From contig NC_133957.1 in the NCBI RefSeq assembly GCF_031877795.1, forward strand, positions 4,145,009 through 4,209,008: a stretch of DNA of 64,000 bases. Reading direction: 5' to 3'. The position numbers and the translations under genes are program-made. The stretch comes from Strix aluco (Eukaryota; Chordata; Aves; Strigiformes; Strigidae). Below the pieces are notes generated by a model that was not told where the DNA came from, ran no database searches, and saw nothing but the letters and a program-made list of their open reading frames with translations. Shown piece after piece: positions 42,816 through 56,100 of this stretch. Every line of letters begins with the position of its first letter. Position 1 is the first letter of the stretch.

Positions 42816-45800
42816 ACTCTTTGTACTGCACGGCTCAGGCACCAAAGAACAGCACTGCACTGCCTGCACCACACGGGTCAGTGCTCAGGAGAACAGCACA
42901 GCACTGGCTGTGCCACACAGTTCTGCATTCAGGAGCCTTTGCACCACATTCCGTTCCAGGGGTTGGCAGCTGCGCTCCAAACAGGCCGTTGTCGGGTACC
43001 TCACTGTCCATGTCCCTGATGACAATGTTGAGACAATGCTGATCTTCTGACCGACTCTTACAACAACATGACTTTGCTTTCTGATAGATAAAACAAACAT
43101 TTGCTTAGGTTTTTGATGCTGAACAACATTTAATATGTCCTTGTGAAATTAAGCTGAAACCACAGACAATAAAACTCAAATGCTAATCTTTTTAAAAATA
43201 CCTTTTTTATCCATGTTTGCAAAGAATCAGAGTCTTGTGTAGGAAGGGGCTGTGCTATAAATGACAAATGTGTTCCTAAAGGCTCCAATTACCGAGTAAC
43301 AAAGAAGGGAAATAACCAAACATTATGCTAACATTGGGTTGGTTTGCCATAGTTACATCCTCTGATGTTTCTGTGACTGGTGACCTTTCAGAATAAATAC
43401 TACAGGGAATAGTCTGTTCTGTGAAATGCATTTCATTTTGTTCAAGAGGCCAATTTAGTGCTTTCAGGTTTTCACAAGGTCAATACAATCTATGTACACA
43501 CAAAAAAAGAAAAACAGAACTACACAGACTTCTGTCTTTTCATTAGATACACTGTGAAAAAACCCCAAAACAATGGAAAGGAACTTCCAGGATCTCTCCC
43601 ACACAGAAGGCAACTTGCATTTCACTGCAGGAACCTTAGTGTCACCAAAATCTTTGTTTTCTTGCAATAAAACATAACTAATACACACTTGGTCTAATGG
43701 GAATTTAAGACTCAAAGAGATCATCTAGGTCATCGAAACAAGTTCTTTGAATCAATGATTAACCTGAAAGGGTCTAAGAAACATATATGCCAAGTACCAC
43801 AGAGCATAGATGATGTTCTATTATCTCACAACGTATGACTGAACACCTTGGGACCAAAGCATTATTTTGACACACATAAACTCCTAATTATACACATTTA
43901 TCATTCTTTTTAACCCAGAATGGTAAAACAGACTCCTTGATCTCATGAACACTGCTAATCAAATTTGCTGTATTTATCCTTAATTTTGACAGAGAAGTCA
44001 GATAAAGAAGCCTCAGAGTTACTTTGGTGCCAGACATTTCACACACAGGAAAAGAAAACAAAAGCATTGTGTAACTCCTGTACAACAGGAGACAGAGATA
44101 CCTTTTTTGTTTACAAAACCTCTGTATATCCACTGAAAACAGAACTGATAGTGCTAAGACATCAACCCCTCATACTTTTTGTCTGACTGCTCTATATGTG
44201 GCAAGCACCAACTGATTTGCGTTTCCTCCCTTTATAAAATTTACTTAAAATACCAAAGGAGACATCTATCTTAATTTCATTTCCTCTTAGAAGGGAAAAA
44301 AAAAAAAAAAAAAAGAAAGAAAAAAAAGAAAGAGAACAAGCACACAAACCAGACAGGAAGGTACAGCTACCCCTGCTGCAGTGGTTATGAGGCATCAGTG
44401 GTCATGGATTGCAAGTGAGAAAATCCCCACAAATTACATGACATGATCTAGTCTCCATTCACAAGCACAGCTGCAATCTAGCATAAGCTGGAATTGATAC
44501 GCCTGACCTAAAATCCTAAACCAAGAAAAGCTGCCTGATTTATGACCTCCTTATTATTGCCAGTTTTCAGTCCTTAGATCCTCCCAGAACATATAAACTA
44601 AACAACGCACACATAAACCAAGTAATTTTTAGCATGGATTAATTCCCACATTTTGAAGCAAATGCAAACAGCACTGGATAGACACATCATGACTGTTTTC
44701 ATAGGAGTAGCAAAAACTACCTAATCAATTAAAACATTAAAAAAAAAAAAATATGAATTTCCTGCAGAGAGAAATAGGCTGGAACCCTACTTTCACTGAA
44801 TGAGAAAGTCTGTGGTTAAAACATAAAAAAAATATTCTCTGCCCCTATTAAATTTGATTGTAAGCAGACTGATTTCAGTCACAGCACAGACTGGCATAAG
44901 GAAAAAGGAAGAAGACATAGTTCTACATTTAAATACTTTGCACTAATGTAGTGCTCTGTACCCACAGGTCTTCAGACACTTCATAAAGTGTGAATAACTG
45001 CTCTTCTCATCTCCCATTTAAAGAAACAAAAGCAACAATGCTAAAACAAAAAGTAGTGAGAGAGCTGAGAAAGGACTTGCAGACAGGTCTCACCTCCAAA
45101 CCGAAACACGTATTTGGATCAGTTTGACCCAAAATGAAAATTAAAATATCCATGCCCCCCAACTGGAAAATTCAGCTGCAGTATTCCAGAGTCATTCTCC
45201 GATTTTTAGCTCATTTGCCAAGGCAGGATCAGTGCTGACATGGAAATATGAAAGACTTCTGTTTGAAAAAATCAGAATATCCTGATTTTCTTAAAAGGAT
45301 TTTCCATTTTTCTCAGCCAGTCACAGATTCAGGAAACACCTTCAGTTCCTGAGAAGTTGTATTCTCAGCAAAATTGGCTATTAATTTGCGTTGGTCGATT
45401 AGCAGTCAAACCTACATTTCATCAGACAGAACATGCTGTCTTCTATTTGATATGGCAGAGCCCTGGAAAGACTCCTCCTTCATGCTGTTTATTGAAAACA
45501 GGATCCATTTAGGTATAAAAACCAAACAAACAAGCAAAAAAAACCTCTTGCAGTTTCAGCAAGTTAACTCATAGGTACTGGCTTCCTTTGTTGAAGCACC
45601 TTGAGCCTATTAGAAACATACACCTTCACTGACATCTTGCTGTTCTGCTTGGGAAATTCAGCAAAAAGCTACCTATTTATCTTTGCATGTACATCCACGT
45701 AAGTTATGTCAGCTGGCTGTCACCAGTGTGACCAAAGTTCTAGGCACACAGGTTACTGACCTCAAAACACGCTGTTTGAAGTCCTTGTTTGACATAATTT

Positions 45801-48800
45801 GTGTTATTCTCTACGTCAATAGCTATTTCATCTGTTGTCTACTATATTTACAACTGAACAAAATAAAGAGAATAGAAACTATTACTCAATGCAGTTTTCC
45901 TTAGACATTCTCCTGTCTCACTACAGGAATAATTTCAGCTATGCTAGCAAATATCCTACCTTTTAAGAATATGGATGTATAGGTATCTGCAATGAACATG
46001 AATAATTTCTAATGTTATTAAAAACTCAAAACTTCCAATTTAAGAATCATAGTTGAGAAACACGAACACCTCACAAAAATGTGCCTGACTTTCCTCTTCA
46101 TTACTTCAGCTGAAAATCATTCAGAACTACTACAATAAAATCATGCTCCATATTTTCACTGCACGATGAACATGCAACGTGGAGGTAGTATCTGACTTTT
46201 TTTAGGGAAGAGTGTACGTATAGCCAAATGAAACTGCGTTCCCAGCAACCAATAACACTGAACTTTGATATGAATTAATGATACAGAGGAAGGGCAGGAA
46301 CAAAGGGAACTGGGGGGCAAAGGGGAAGATAAGCAACAGACTTGCCTAAAAAGAGGCCAGAAATCCCAAACTTGTGGTCTGTGTTCTCTTCCCATCAGAG
46401 GCAGGCATGGGCATTAGCTGTGGTTTCAACAGATCAGACCTGCATTGTGATATTCCCTTACAAACTGCAGCCAAGGAGGAGGGGCAGGGCAGGGAGAAAA
46501 AAAGAAAGAGAACAGAGACAGAGGGTTACAGCCAACAATACAATATATCCATCCCAAGCAAAGATGGCATGGATCTTCCATCATCCCCATGTCAATGTTC
46601 TCAATAATATTCATCAAACAATTTATTAAGAATTCTGAGGTGAAAAGTTTGTTCATAGGAATGTTCCTGTGATGAGGCTTTAATAAATCACAGTTCCTGT
46701 ATGGAAAGAAATACAGACCACATTAGACTTCCCTTGTCAAAGTTCACTGCTGAGATTCTTGGTGGCCACAGCTGCTTTAGACACCCAGTAGCTACTACAG
46801 CATTCACCTAAAACTGAAACCAAAACATCAGATAAGAAAAATTAGCATGTGTAACACATACTCAAGCAGCACTGTGGCATAATTTGCAGCGTATAGCTAC
46901 ATTTGTTATACCTGAAATCAAGCCTCATGTTTATTTGTAACAGCAATAGCCATCTGATTAAAAAAATAATAAAACTATAGCATCTATTTCTGAATCATTT
47001 GTCTTGGATAATTAATTTGCCAAGAGCATGAGTCACCCAGTTAGAAATGAGTTAGAAAATTACTCATTTCTAACTTTATACTAATATTATCCTTAAAATA
47101 AAAGGATTCCTCCCTTACCCCTAAATTGTTGCATGTTTTGTTTCTTTTCACAATGCCAAAATCTGCTTTATACAGAATTTTTGGATTGTTGGAATAATTA
47201 TCTTAGGTTTATAACGCCATTCACCCAGAAAGATCTTACGGTGCTTTATAAATGTCTGTGTATTCTTCAGTGCACCCCCATACATGATGCAGTACATGAC
47301 AGTACTTGGCAACACTATACAAAAGCACCTGACTGGAACTGCAGTCAGATCCTATAATCTGTTGAAACAGCAAAGGGAAACTCAGATGCACAAAACTGAA
47401 TTACTAACAACAGAATTTTGCTGTTTACAGCTCAGTTTTTGCAAAATGGGGTTTAGTCTGACTACAGAGGGTCAGATCAGCCAGTGCTTGGTAACACTCA
47501 TCATTTCAGTGGAAACCTTTCAATTTCTTCAGATTTCAGCTGTGAGCAAACTTTCAGTAAGGAAGCCTGGCCTGCTTCAAAACTCTTCTCATCCTTGGCT
47601 GCAGCATGTTGTGACAACATCAGGGCAGCATTAAATGGAGAACTTTATGCTGAACAACATTTGGAAATACTCTCTCTAACTCTGCAAGTCTGGATATGCC
47701 CAAAGGCTGCAATCCAGCCAGCCTCCTGCATATTTGACTCCTTGCTGAAAAATTGCCAGAGATGCAACTTCAGAAGCAATTTAGCCAATCTAAGACTGCC
47801 TAATAGATGAGAAGCAGCCCTGCTCTTTTGTCCCACCAGCATTTCTGCCTGCTCTTCTGCTGTCCCAGCACCTGTTTGGCCACATGGATCTACTTGCTGA
47901 TTTGGCTGAAAATAATGGTATAAAAACATGTTTAAAAAACTAGCTGCTCATTAATCAACCCTTTGAGAAGCAACAGAGACTTCATGAGTTTTCATCATCT
48001 TTCATCTGCTGGTCCACTTTCAGGGAAGAAGACTGTGCTTCTCTTCAAGGACTGCAAAGAACACTGTAGTCCCATCGCATGGCACAAATACAGGCTCTTC
48101 TTTTCAGGAGTATGACTTCATTCTATGCAGGGCAGATGTCTAGTGTGTATTAAGCTCCCTGCCTTCTGTTTTTCCTACACGATGGGCAATGGCCAGCCTG
48201 AAATACTACTAAAATATAAGCTTACAAAAGAAAAAAAAAGGAAGACGAGCTCAGACCAAAACAGGAAATGCCCTGGGCCATTTGTTATTGTCAAAGAGCC
48301 ATTATTTTCAAGTCCTTTAAAGATGTGACTGGTTAAGAAATTTGTTTTCTAGATGTTCATTCCTTGCCCTTTTATCATGCTTTAGGATAACTGTGTTACC
48401 CAATATTAGACATTAAATTTAACATCTAAACTAAGAGGCTAGAAAGCAAGGTTCCTCCAGGGGGCAATTCAGGTTATGGTTATATTGCTTAGCTGTACCA
48501 TGTAGCATAACTGGAAAGAACAAGAGTTTAACTTAGGCCTGAAACTAGTCTGAGCATTTCTCACCACTGGCTCTACAGGAAGCCCAAGTTAAAACATCTG
48601 AAGGTCAGTGGCATGACTATCCCACTCCAGTCACATCTTCACTTAAGTTCAAGGAGAAGCCCTGAGTGCCCAAAACCATGATGACATTCCGAGGAATGGT
48701 ACATAACATCAGACAATGGCACTAGTTTCTGAGGTCAAGACAGACAGTTGACACTTGCCAAGGATAAAAGAAGCTCTGTCTTGGGTGTCAGAGCCAGAAA

Positions 48801-48975
48801 GATGAGTAATACTACACTGAAATACTGTAATGGCTGCACTGTAACATATCCTGCTCCTTGGATTTAGCCCATGTTACATGAGCAGTAAGCTTCTTGCTCT
48901 TGAACCACATCTTTTTGAGGCACCTTATATTTTTGAGACACAGAAGTGTCCAGTCTTGTGGCTTCTACACAGAAC

Positions 48976-49007
<32 letters not shown>

Positions 49008-49024
49008 CACACCCCCCTTTAGTG
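42816..49024. other. Intergenic sequence, no gene seen
   Basis: AT-rich DNA with an A-rich run (44297-44330) and an (AT)n tract (about 48976-49001). Open frames such as 47284-47810 lack splice context and homology that I recognise. Confidence 0.5.
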
Positions 49025-49419
49025 GAGATCTGCCGACGCGGAAGTCTCGGACACAACTTAGACGACCAATGTGATCAAGTTGATGCCACTTTATTAAAGG
49101 TTACACAGCAATTTATACTCTATCTCAAACTTCACGCGCCGCTATCTTATTGCTAATAGGCTAAAGCTACTTGTTCACGCGCCCTTTTGCCCCCTATGAT
49201 TGGTCCCGGTGTGGCGTCCACGCGATGCTCTCCCCCCAGGTAGACCCCCTGTTTTCGACATTCCAACATCTTTATCTCTTGGGAAGGAATGTAGTTTCTC
49301 AGGCCGTCTCGGCCTTGTTTTTGTCCTTGAACACAGCTGCAGCTTGTTGTTACAGTGAGGCCCCTCGGTTTGGATCGCTCATAATATGTCCGTTATTTTC
49401 CAGCCATTCCACAGAGATC
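49025..49419 (-). repeat. Solo LTR, minus strand, 6-bp duplication GAGATC
   Basis: The LTR is 49031-49413 (383 bp), TGCCGACG...CATTCCACA. GAGATC occurs exactly on both sides (49025-49030 and 49414-49419). AATAAA on the minus strand (49090-49095) gives the orientation. Short LTR and 6-bp duplication fit class II (alpha/beta-like) ERVs, unlike every other element here. Confidence 0.85.
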
Positions 49420-51054
49420 TTTCAGTTTCTTCAGCTATCAGATAAATATCTGATATTTATTTAGATATATCTTGGTATCTTGGCCAGTTTCCCCATTTCA
49501 GAATTGCATGACTCTAGATATGTATTGACTTCATGTTCCAATTTATTTATCTTGGTAAGCTTCTAGTAAGAGGACAGCAACAGTTGAGAATGTAACGAGC
49601 AACAGAATGCCTTTGGTAAAGTTTTCTGGGCTGTTCTGAGGGCTCTGGGACCATTAGACAGCTGTTTACAGCCTCTGTTTTACATAACACTACAAAAGAA
49701 GAAACAGTATTCTCAAAAAAGTAATCCTAAGGATTAAAGCTTGAATTTCTTACACCATGAAGAATTTCCATAAGCAGCGTGGAACTGAAATAAAACTTCT
49801 GAAACCTCAGTTGAAATAAAATTCAAACATATGTTTCATTTCAGGAAAGTCAATCCTGAGATTTTTACCTTTAAATTATGGTTACCCATGTTGGTATTTA
49901 CACAGCTCTGTGGATGATTGAAAAAGAATCAACAACACATGGAGAGAAATAGTTTTACTAGTAAGATTTGGAATTCATGCCCAGCCCTTAACCTGGAGGT
50001 TACAAGCTAACATACTGTCTGCAAAAAAAAATAATTAACATCATGTATGGCAAAAAGTGCAAAACAGGCCTAGTCCCAGACTTAGAGATAAAAAGACATT
50101 ATGCAAATATTTGCAGAACATAGGCATAGGTTTAGAAATTAAAAAAAAAAAAAAAAAGAAAAAGAAAAAAGGGGACATTTTAGGGAACCAAACAATATTT
50201 GGATACACAGTTCAAACACCCTTCATGAAATATAAGCAGCACATATAAAAAACATTTTCTGAAGTAGCCAGTGTTCCTGTACTGTATCTGTCCTTCTGCA
50301 TTAACCATACCACTCTATTTTTATGTCCAAAGGATGTAACCTTGAAACCCATAGGAAAACTAAGATGGCTGTGTGAAAACAGCGGCAAAGCTCATACTGA
50401 CTTCTCTAAGTACAGGATTCGATTTATTATTCCAGCTGTATAGCTATTTCTAACAGTATGTCCTGAGACATCGGTAGAATGTCGACTAGGAGAGAAGAAT
50501 ATTACACACCTAGTTGATACCAACCATCACTCTTTCTGCTTGTGCATTCTATGGCAAGGTTTTCAGTTATGTGATTACCAGTAACTCAAAAATGCCTGGT
50601 TTACATGATTCAGCATGATCACAACCCAAAGTGAGACAGTGTACCGGCTCTGGCTGGGATGGAGTTAATTTTCTGGGGCACATCACAAATGCCCCAGAAA
50701 CTATATTTAGCAACCAGTTCTACGGAAAAGCCATCTATGCAGACTTTTCTTAAAAATAAGACAGCACACAATTTAAGAGCAGTCATCTTTTCTTGTATAA
50801 ATACACTTTCACAAAAAAACCTTTGACCGTATATTTTTTAAACAATAGTTTTACTATTCACAACATGTATCTTAAATACCTGATAGCTAAGCTATTTGCT
50901 ACATGACTATGAATCAGTCAGACAAAACAGACTGAATGTTTTGACATTTGACAACAAATTGCATCAGACATTGACACTGACAAACAAAATGAATCAAACA
51001 GACAAAACATTTACAGGACAAATACTTGTGTCACAATGTGAAAACAGTTCTTAC
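49420..51054. other. Sequence without a recognised gene
   Basis: An A-rich run is at 50138-50170. If the candidate exon at 51055-51231 is real, this is its downstream intron. Confidence 0.45.
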
Positions 51055-51231
51055 CATTTTCTCCAACGGAGGCCACTTTTGCTGTTACATTGACTACTGT
51101 GATACTGTGTTGTTTGGCCTGATCAGCCAACTCCTGTCTAAATGCTTCAGCCCCTTTCAGCAATAAAGAAGTAAAATACTTAGCTATCACTGGTGGTCTT
51201 ACAGCATCTGTGCCAGAGTTACAGAAAGACC
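51055..51231 (-). CDS. Candidate internal exon of an unrecognised minus-strand gene
   Basis: 177 bases flanked by a pyrimidine-rich tract and TTCTAG acceptor (51232-51236) and a GTAAGAAC donor (51054-51047). The open frame (SFCNSGTDAVRPPVIAKYFT... ending ASVGENG) has protein-like composition with no repeats. The phase is 1 at both ends and the exon length is a multiple of three, so it could be included or skipped in frame. I do not recognise the family. Human has no gene between PANK1 and KIF20B here that I know of. Nearest possible promoters on this strand are the CpG islands at 53 and 56 kb; the donor at 56046 has the matching phase. It could instead be a chance open frame or part of a lncRNA. 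Confidence 0.4.
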
Positions 51232-51601
51232 CTAGAAAACGCAGAAGAAAAATAAAAGTTGGGTTTTTTTCCCCTCCAGTTAGTAAAGCTTCAGTTTCCT
51301 CTGGTAGTAAAACATATAAATATATATATATGCACATACATACACAAAATATTTCTCAATTATTATTCATCTTGAGAGTCTATTAAATTTTACTCCAGAT
51401 TGGCAGTTTAAATGAGTAGGGTATGTCACAGAAACATTTAAGAAACATACTTTATCATCATTTATGCTGTGATGATGTTAAAAAGCTCCTGTGAGGTTAA
51501 GAATGCACTGTATTAGGCAAACATGAGTACAACTGTGCTAATGGAAGGCCCTAATGATCCTGCCTTGAAAAGCTTCCTAATCATAGTAACAAAAGATTTA
51601 A

Positions 51602-51661
51602 ATGGATGGATGGATGGATGGATGGATGGATGGATGGATGGATGGATGGATGGATGGATGT
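51602..51661 (+). repeat. (ATGG)n microsatellite, about 15 units
   Basis: Uninterrupted ATGG/GGAT tetranucleotide tract of about 60 bp. Confidence 0.97.
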
Positions 51662-52849
51662 AAAAAATATACAGCACACTAATACTGAAAAAAACTGCAT
51701 TACTAATTCCTCAAAATATCCAAGCCATTCACTTATTTTAGTTGCTAGAGCCAGTATAGAACACTATTACTGTGAGGCACTTGGTTACACACGCTTCTTT
51801 AAGAGCTGTTCGAATTAAAGTGACCTGAGAACCTAAGTACACTCATACACTTGGTAAGCGTAATGATCCAAGACACACAATTATGTTTTCAGGTACATTT
51901 TTAAGCCTGTTGATGAGAGATAGAAGTTTCTGATTTCAAAATGCTAGATCTGACCTTCAAAACAGTAATCATTTATATTACGTATTGCAGAGAATAATCG
52001 ATTTTGAAACTTTTTGGTTTAATTACAAGATTAAAAGGTTGGTTAAAGCTGAAATGATCTCTTTAGCTCATCAGAGAATTATGCAATAAATCAAAGGGTA
52101 GAATGAATAACCAGGGTGGAGGGAGAAACAGCAATAGCTTTTTTGTCTCAGTTGCCCTCTTTCCAAGGACTAAGTCTTGAGTTATTCAAATTGAACAACA
52201 TACATCTTAGTAAATATAGTTCAAATCTTCTCCTATGTAAAACAATACAGCTCCTGCTCAAGGAGTAATACTATGTTTGCCATGTACATGCTTTCAAATG
52301 AAGCTATGAAGATTTGAAAATTATATGCTGAGCACATGTAGCACATTTTTATAACACAAAACCCTGTCATGGGACCAGGTGGCCTCAATGCATCTATGAA
52401 AAGCACACATGCAGCAGTACCTAAACATGCCTTAACACAACCATGCCTCCAGCTGTGAGCTCCCTGTCTCTTCTCTTCTCAGTGAATGACTTTAAACGAC
52501 CACAGGGCAACAGGCAACCCCAACACCTTACTTGCCACAGCAGCCAGCCCTGGCGCTGGGAAGCCGCCAGAGGCCAAGTGTCAAGGCCCGAGTCCAGCAC
52601 CAGGCGCTATGGCTTGCCTCCAGCAGCCCATCAGCGATCCCCTCCTTCCTCCCCAGGCCCCCGGCTGGCTATTTCACACTGCCATGTGCTGCTCAAGCCC
52701 CCTCTTTGCCGGTGGGTCTGGGATTCATTTTCCAGACTGTATTTTATGCTTCCAGAGCACCTCAAGGGAGCGGCCTCATGACCATCGGCCAACTCCTTCC
52801 AGTGCCGGTTTCCTCCCACCCCGCCCGAACTCCCGCAATTACTCAGTTA
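51662..52849. other. Intergenic sequence, no gene seen
   Basis: No exon with both splice sites was identified. GC content rises from about 52500 toward the island. Confidence 0.45.
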
Positions 52850-53345
52850 ACCAAATTACCCACGAAACAGCCGCAGCATTTGGAGGCCGGCGGCTGGCAG
52901 AAAGCCCCTGCCCCCGGGGAAAGGGCCCCGACTACAGATACCGCCGGGGCCGGCTGCGGCTCCGGCCCCACACCGCCGCGGGGCTCCAGCCAGCCGCCCC
53001 CCACCCTGCAGGGCCGGACCCCGCCTGCTCCCGGCCGGGGACGCCCAGCCCCGCTCGGATCTCCCGGGCCTCGACGCCGTCACCTGCCCCCGGGGCGATG
53101 CCTCCCGAGCTGGGGAGCGCCCGCGGCAGCCCCCGGGCCGAGCTGCGCTGCCAGGCCGGGCGCCTTCTGCCGGGGCTGGGCGCGAGGGCCCGGCGGGGTC
53201 GGGGCGGCGGCGGGTGGGCTGTGGCCTCGTTTCGCGCCGAGGCGGCTTCCGCCAGCGCTGCCGGGCCAGCGGGGCCGGTGGGGCCTTGGCGGTGGGGCCG
53301 AGGTGCTACGGCTGGACGTTACGGCGGGCCTCGCGCTCCGGGCCC
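52850..53345. promoter_or_regulatory. Orphan CpG island
   Basis: About 0.5 kb of dense CpG. A GGCAG|GTGACG donor-like site on the minus strand (53086-53091) suggests a minus-strand first exon, possibly for the gene with the 51-kb exon. No start codon or protein could be assigned. Confidence 0.55.
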
Positions 53346-55837
53346 CGTCACCTTGTCTCCCGTCGTTAATTTGACATAAGTTCAGGTCCCTTTGAAGGAA
53401 GAGACGCTGTGCTGGCCGACTGACACCGGACCACAACGTGAATATCGTCTGCTTGCCAGTGACTGCCTCTGCGCCCCTCGGTTCAAGGGAAGGCTTGAAC
53501 GTATGCACGCTGATGCACAACAATTACACGGACAAACTCAAGTCATTTTTCTCTTAAGTTTGTGCCTTTAAAGCTAATCTTGAGCAGGAAACAAGCAAAT
53601 AGTTGAAGAATTGAAAGTCAGCCGTGGAAAAAATATATTGGATGAACTGGGAAATGTGAGACTGAAGAAGCAGCTTATTGTTTAAAAGAGATAAAGGAAA
53701 ATATACCTATATCAGTAAAGAAAAATGCACAAATCAACAGCCTGCAAAGTCATGAGTTCACAAAATCAGCTGTATATGACTTAGAAATAATGTCACCTGA
53801 AGGCAACTGATGGCACGGGGCCAACGAGGGTACCACTATATAGGTTCAAATTAAAGGCAGTGTGAAATGCACCCACAGGACTGTGCAAATCACAAGATAA
53901 ATGACACGCACTGCCCTGAAAGACAGGTGAAAAGGGGCTGATATGGCAGACTACCAAGAAGGTAACGCAGCACACCATTTTCCTCCAAGGCACCTCTGTG
54001 ACAAGGAACGGGAGCTTTCCTGCCAGTCAGCTCCAAACAAGCCCTGCAGAAGAAGGACTCTCCTCCAACCAGGATGGGAAGGCAGCGCTGTCAGGGCACA
54101 GGGAAGCGCAGCAGAACCAGGAGTGCTGAGGGGAAACTGAAGTGCTTTGTCAATTCCCCGGGGAAGATGAGTTGAGTACAAAGACGCTGAAGCCAGTTCT
54201 GGTTTGGCTGCTGCTCAGATGTGCTGAAGGATGCTGGGCCAAGTCCCAGAAGTGTTGACTGTGTCTCTAATTTCTTCTGACAGCAGTGTAAAAGCTACCC
54301 GAGATACGCTGTCTCAGAGGGCATCATCTCATCACTCTGATGAGGAGACTATCCACAACTTTTCAATCCTGTCCCAAATATAAGGAGCATAAGTTTCTAA
54401 GGGTAATGACAAGAGCTGTAACAAGTAATTCATAAAAAAAATATTTTCCCCTTGCAGAGTGGCACCCTTGCTCCACAAGTTATAGAGGATTTAAAAAGAA
54501 ACATAATCAAATTTCAGGAGCTAATGAGTTAACACTTTTGGCAGCAGATATTTTTGTTGCAACTGGCTGTCCTTGCACAAACTACTTTAAGGAGAATATA
54601 TTGGTGAAAAGCCATATAGGTTATTTACATAGATAGAGTTTCATCATCTCCCACTCCAAAACAGGCTGGGTTGGTTATGCTGATGTAATGTTTTCTTTAT
54701 CATGGTTTGTGTGAGGCTAGGAGCACATGTTAGATTGTGTTTTGCTCTTTTAGTATGTTGATGGTAGTCCTTTGAGATACTAGTTTAAATTACGCAGCAT
54801 GTGCAGTATTTTAAAATCAGTTTCAGAAATCTAATATTCAAACAAAACCAAAATACTGCTTGTACTATGAGCTTTGTTATGCCCCAAGTTCTGCAGGAAA
54901 CAGCACCCAACATTTTTAGGAATATACCTTGAAAAATATTCCGAGAAGATCTTCAGTTTTCCTTTTCAACAAGTAGAAGAGAACAACTTGCAGGTTTGCT
55001 CGCAGGAGCTAGTTTTCCCCTTTATTTGAGAAGCATTCTCAGTCCCTTCCTGGTATGAAAAAGGTGGTTTGGCATTAGGTTGGTTCAGTAGTTTGAATTC
55101 ACTGTTCTGTTCAGGATAGAAACTAAAATACTTTTTAAAAAGTTAGCCTAAGTCTTAAAGAATGTCTACAAGAGCTTTTCGGTTTTGTTTGGCAAGCAAT
55201 TTCAAATCCAAAATCGCATCACTTTCTGCTGTTAAAACACACCGACTCTTGCAACATGGCCTGCATCTGAACTGAAATCAAGCACACATCTCTTACTGAT
55301 ATGACACAACCTCTGTTTAACGAAAGATGGGATATAATCTTAAAGACAACTTCATCAAAGCAGCTGATACAGGATCTGTGTAGAATTATTCTTTTACAGA
55401 ATTGCTTGCACTAGCTGGCATTTTCTTCAAATGAAAGACAAACGTTTGTTTTTGGTAGTTACTGACTACTTTCAAGTTACTTTTCCTTTTATTTCAATTT
55501 AAAACAGGCAGACATTCTTTATTAAAGTTCAAAGAATTCCTGTCTGAGTCTAAAGAGAAACTTATGGTGATTTTTGTTACCTAAATCCGTACATTTCCAT
55601 ACCCTGACATTCTAGAAAAGGATGATCTGTTTGGCATTATGATACTGTTTTGAAAATGAAGCCAAAGGATTTCTCTTACTGATGTTTAAGAAATTAAATC
55701 CCTATCATGCAAACCTGGTACCAAACAGTAATTTCCACCTGGGGAAAGTTTTAAACAAAGATACCTTACAAAGTGTTTTCTACAGCTGTCACTCTGTCAG
55801 TATTGTAATCCAGGATGAGGAACAAGACAGCCTGAAT
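53346..55837. other. Intergenic sequence, no gene seen
   Basis: No recognisable gene or repeat. Confidence 0.5.
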
Positions 55838-56100
55838 TTAAAATTGGAGTTTCCCAATTGTGCTGATCCCTGCTCCGATATAGGGCATCTGCAGCTTGAG
55901 CACGTCACCTGGCCTCTTCCCTTTCACTGCCTGCAAACAGTGATTATATACAGACTGCAAAGCCTCAGCTTGCCTCTCAGCCTGCAAAACGCCTGTGGAA
56001 ACAGCATCACTTTCATCACCCAGAGTATCGACAAGCTCGAACTTACATACATCCTTCTGCCAGACCTGAGGGACCAAAGCCCGGGCACTGCAGACGGCGA
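55838..56100 (-). other. Open minus-strand segment divergent to KIF20B, possible first exon(s) of a second transcript
   Basis: A frame on the minus strand is open from the CpG island through VPQVWQKDV, with a strong GTAAGT donor inside it (56046-56041) and, if unspliced, continues to LQMPYIGAG and a stop at 55838. An acceptor-like TTTCCACAG (about 55981-55989) and a CCAG|GTGACG donor-like site (about 55901) lie further on. No ATG was found for this frame. Divergent transcription from CpG promoters is common, so a non-coding transcript is as likely as a gene. Confidence 0.3.

Noticed and set aside
47284-47929. Cluster of overlapping frames on both strands near 47.5 kb
   Set aside because: No splice sites in phase, no recognisable domain, ordinary for unique DNA of this composition.
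50643-50711. Short stretch with GGCTGGGATGGAGTTAATTT, resembling a fragment common in bird LTR repeats
   Set aside because: Too short, no ends or duplication; I cannot support it as an element.
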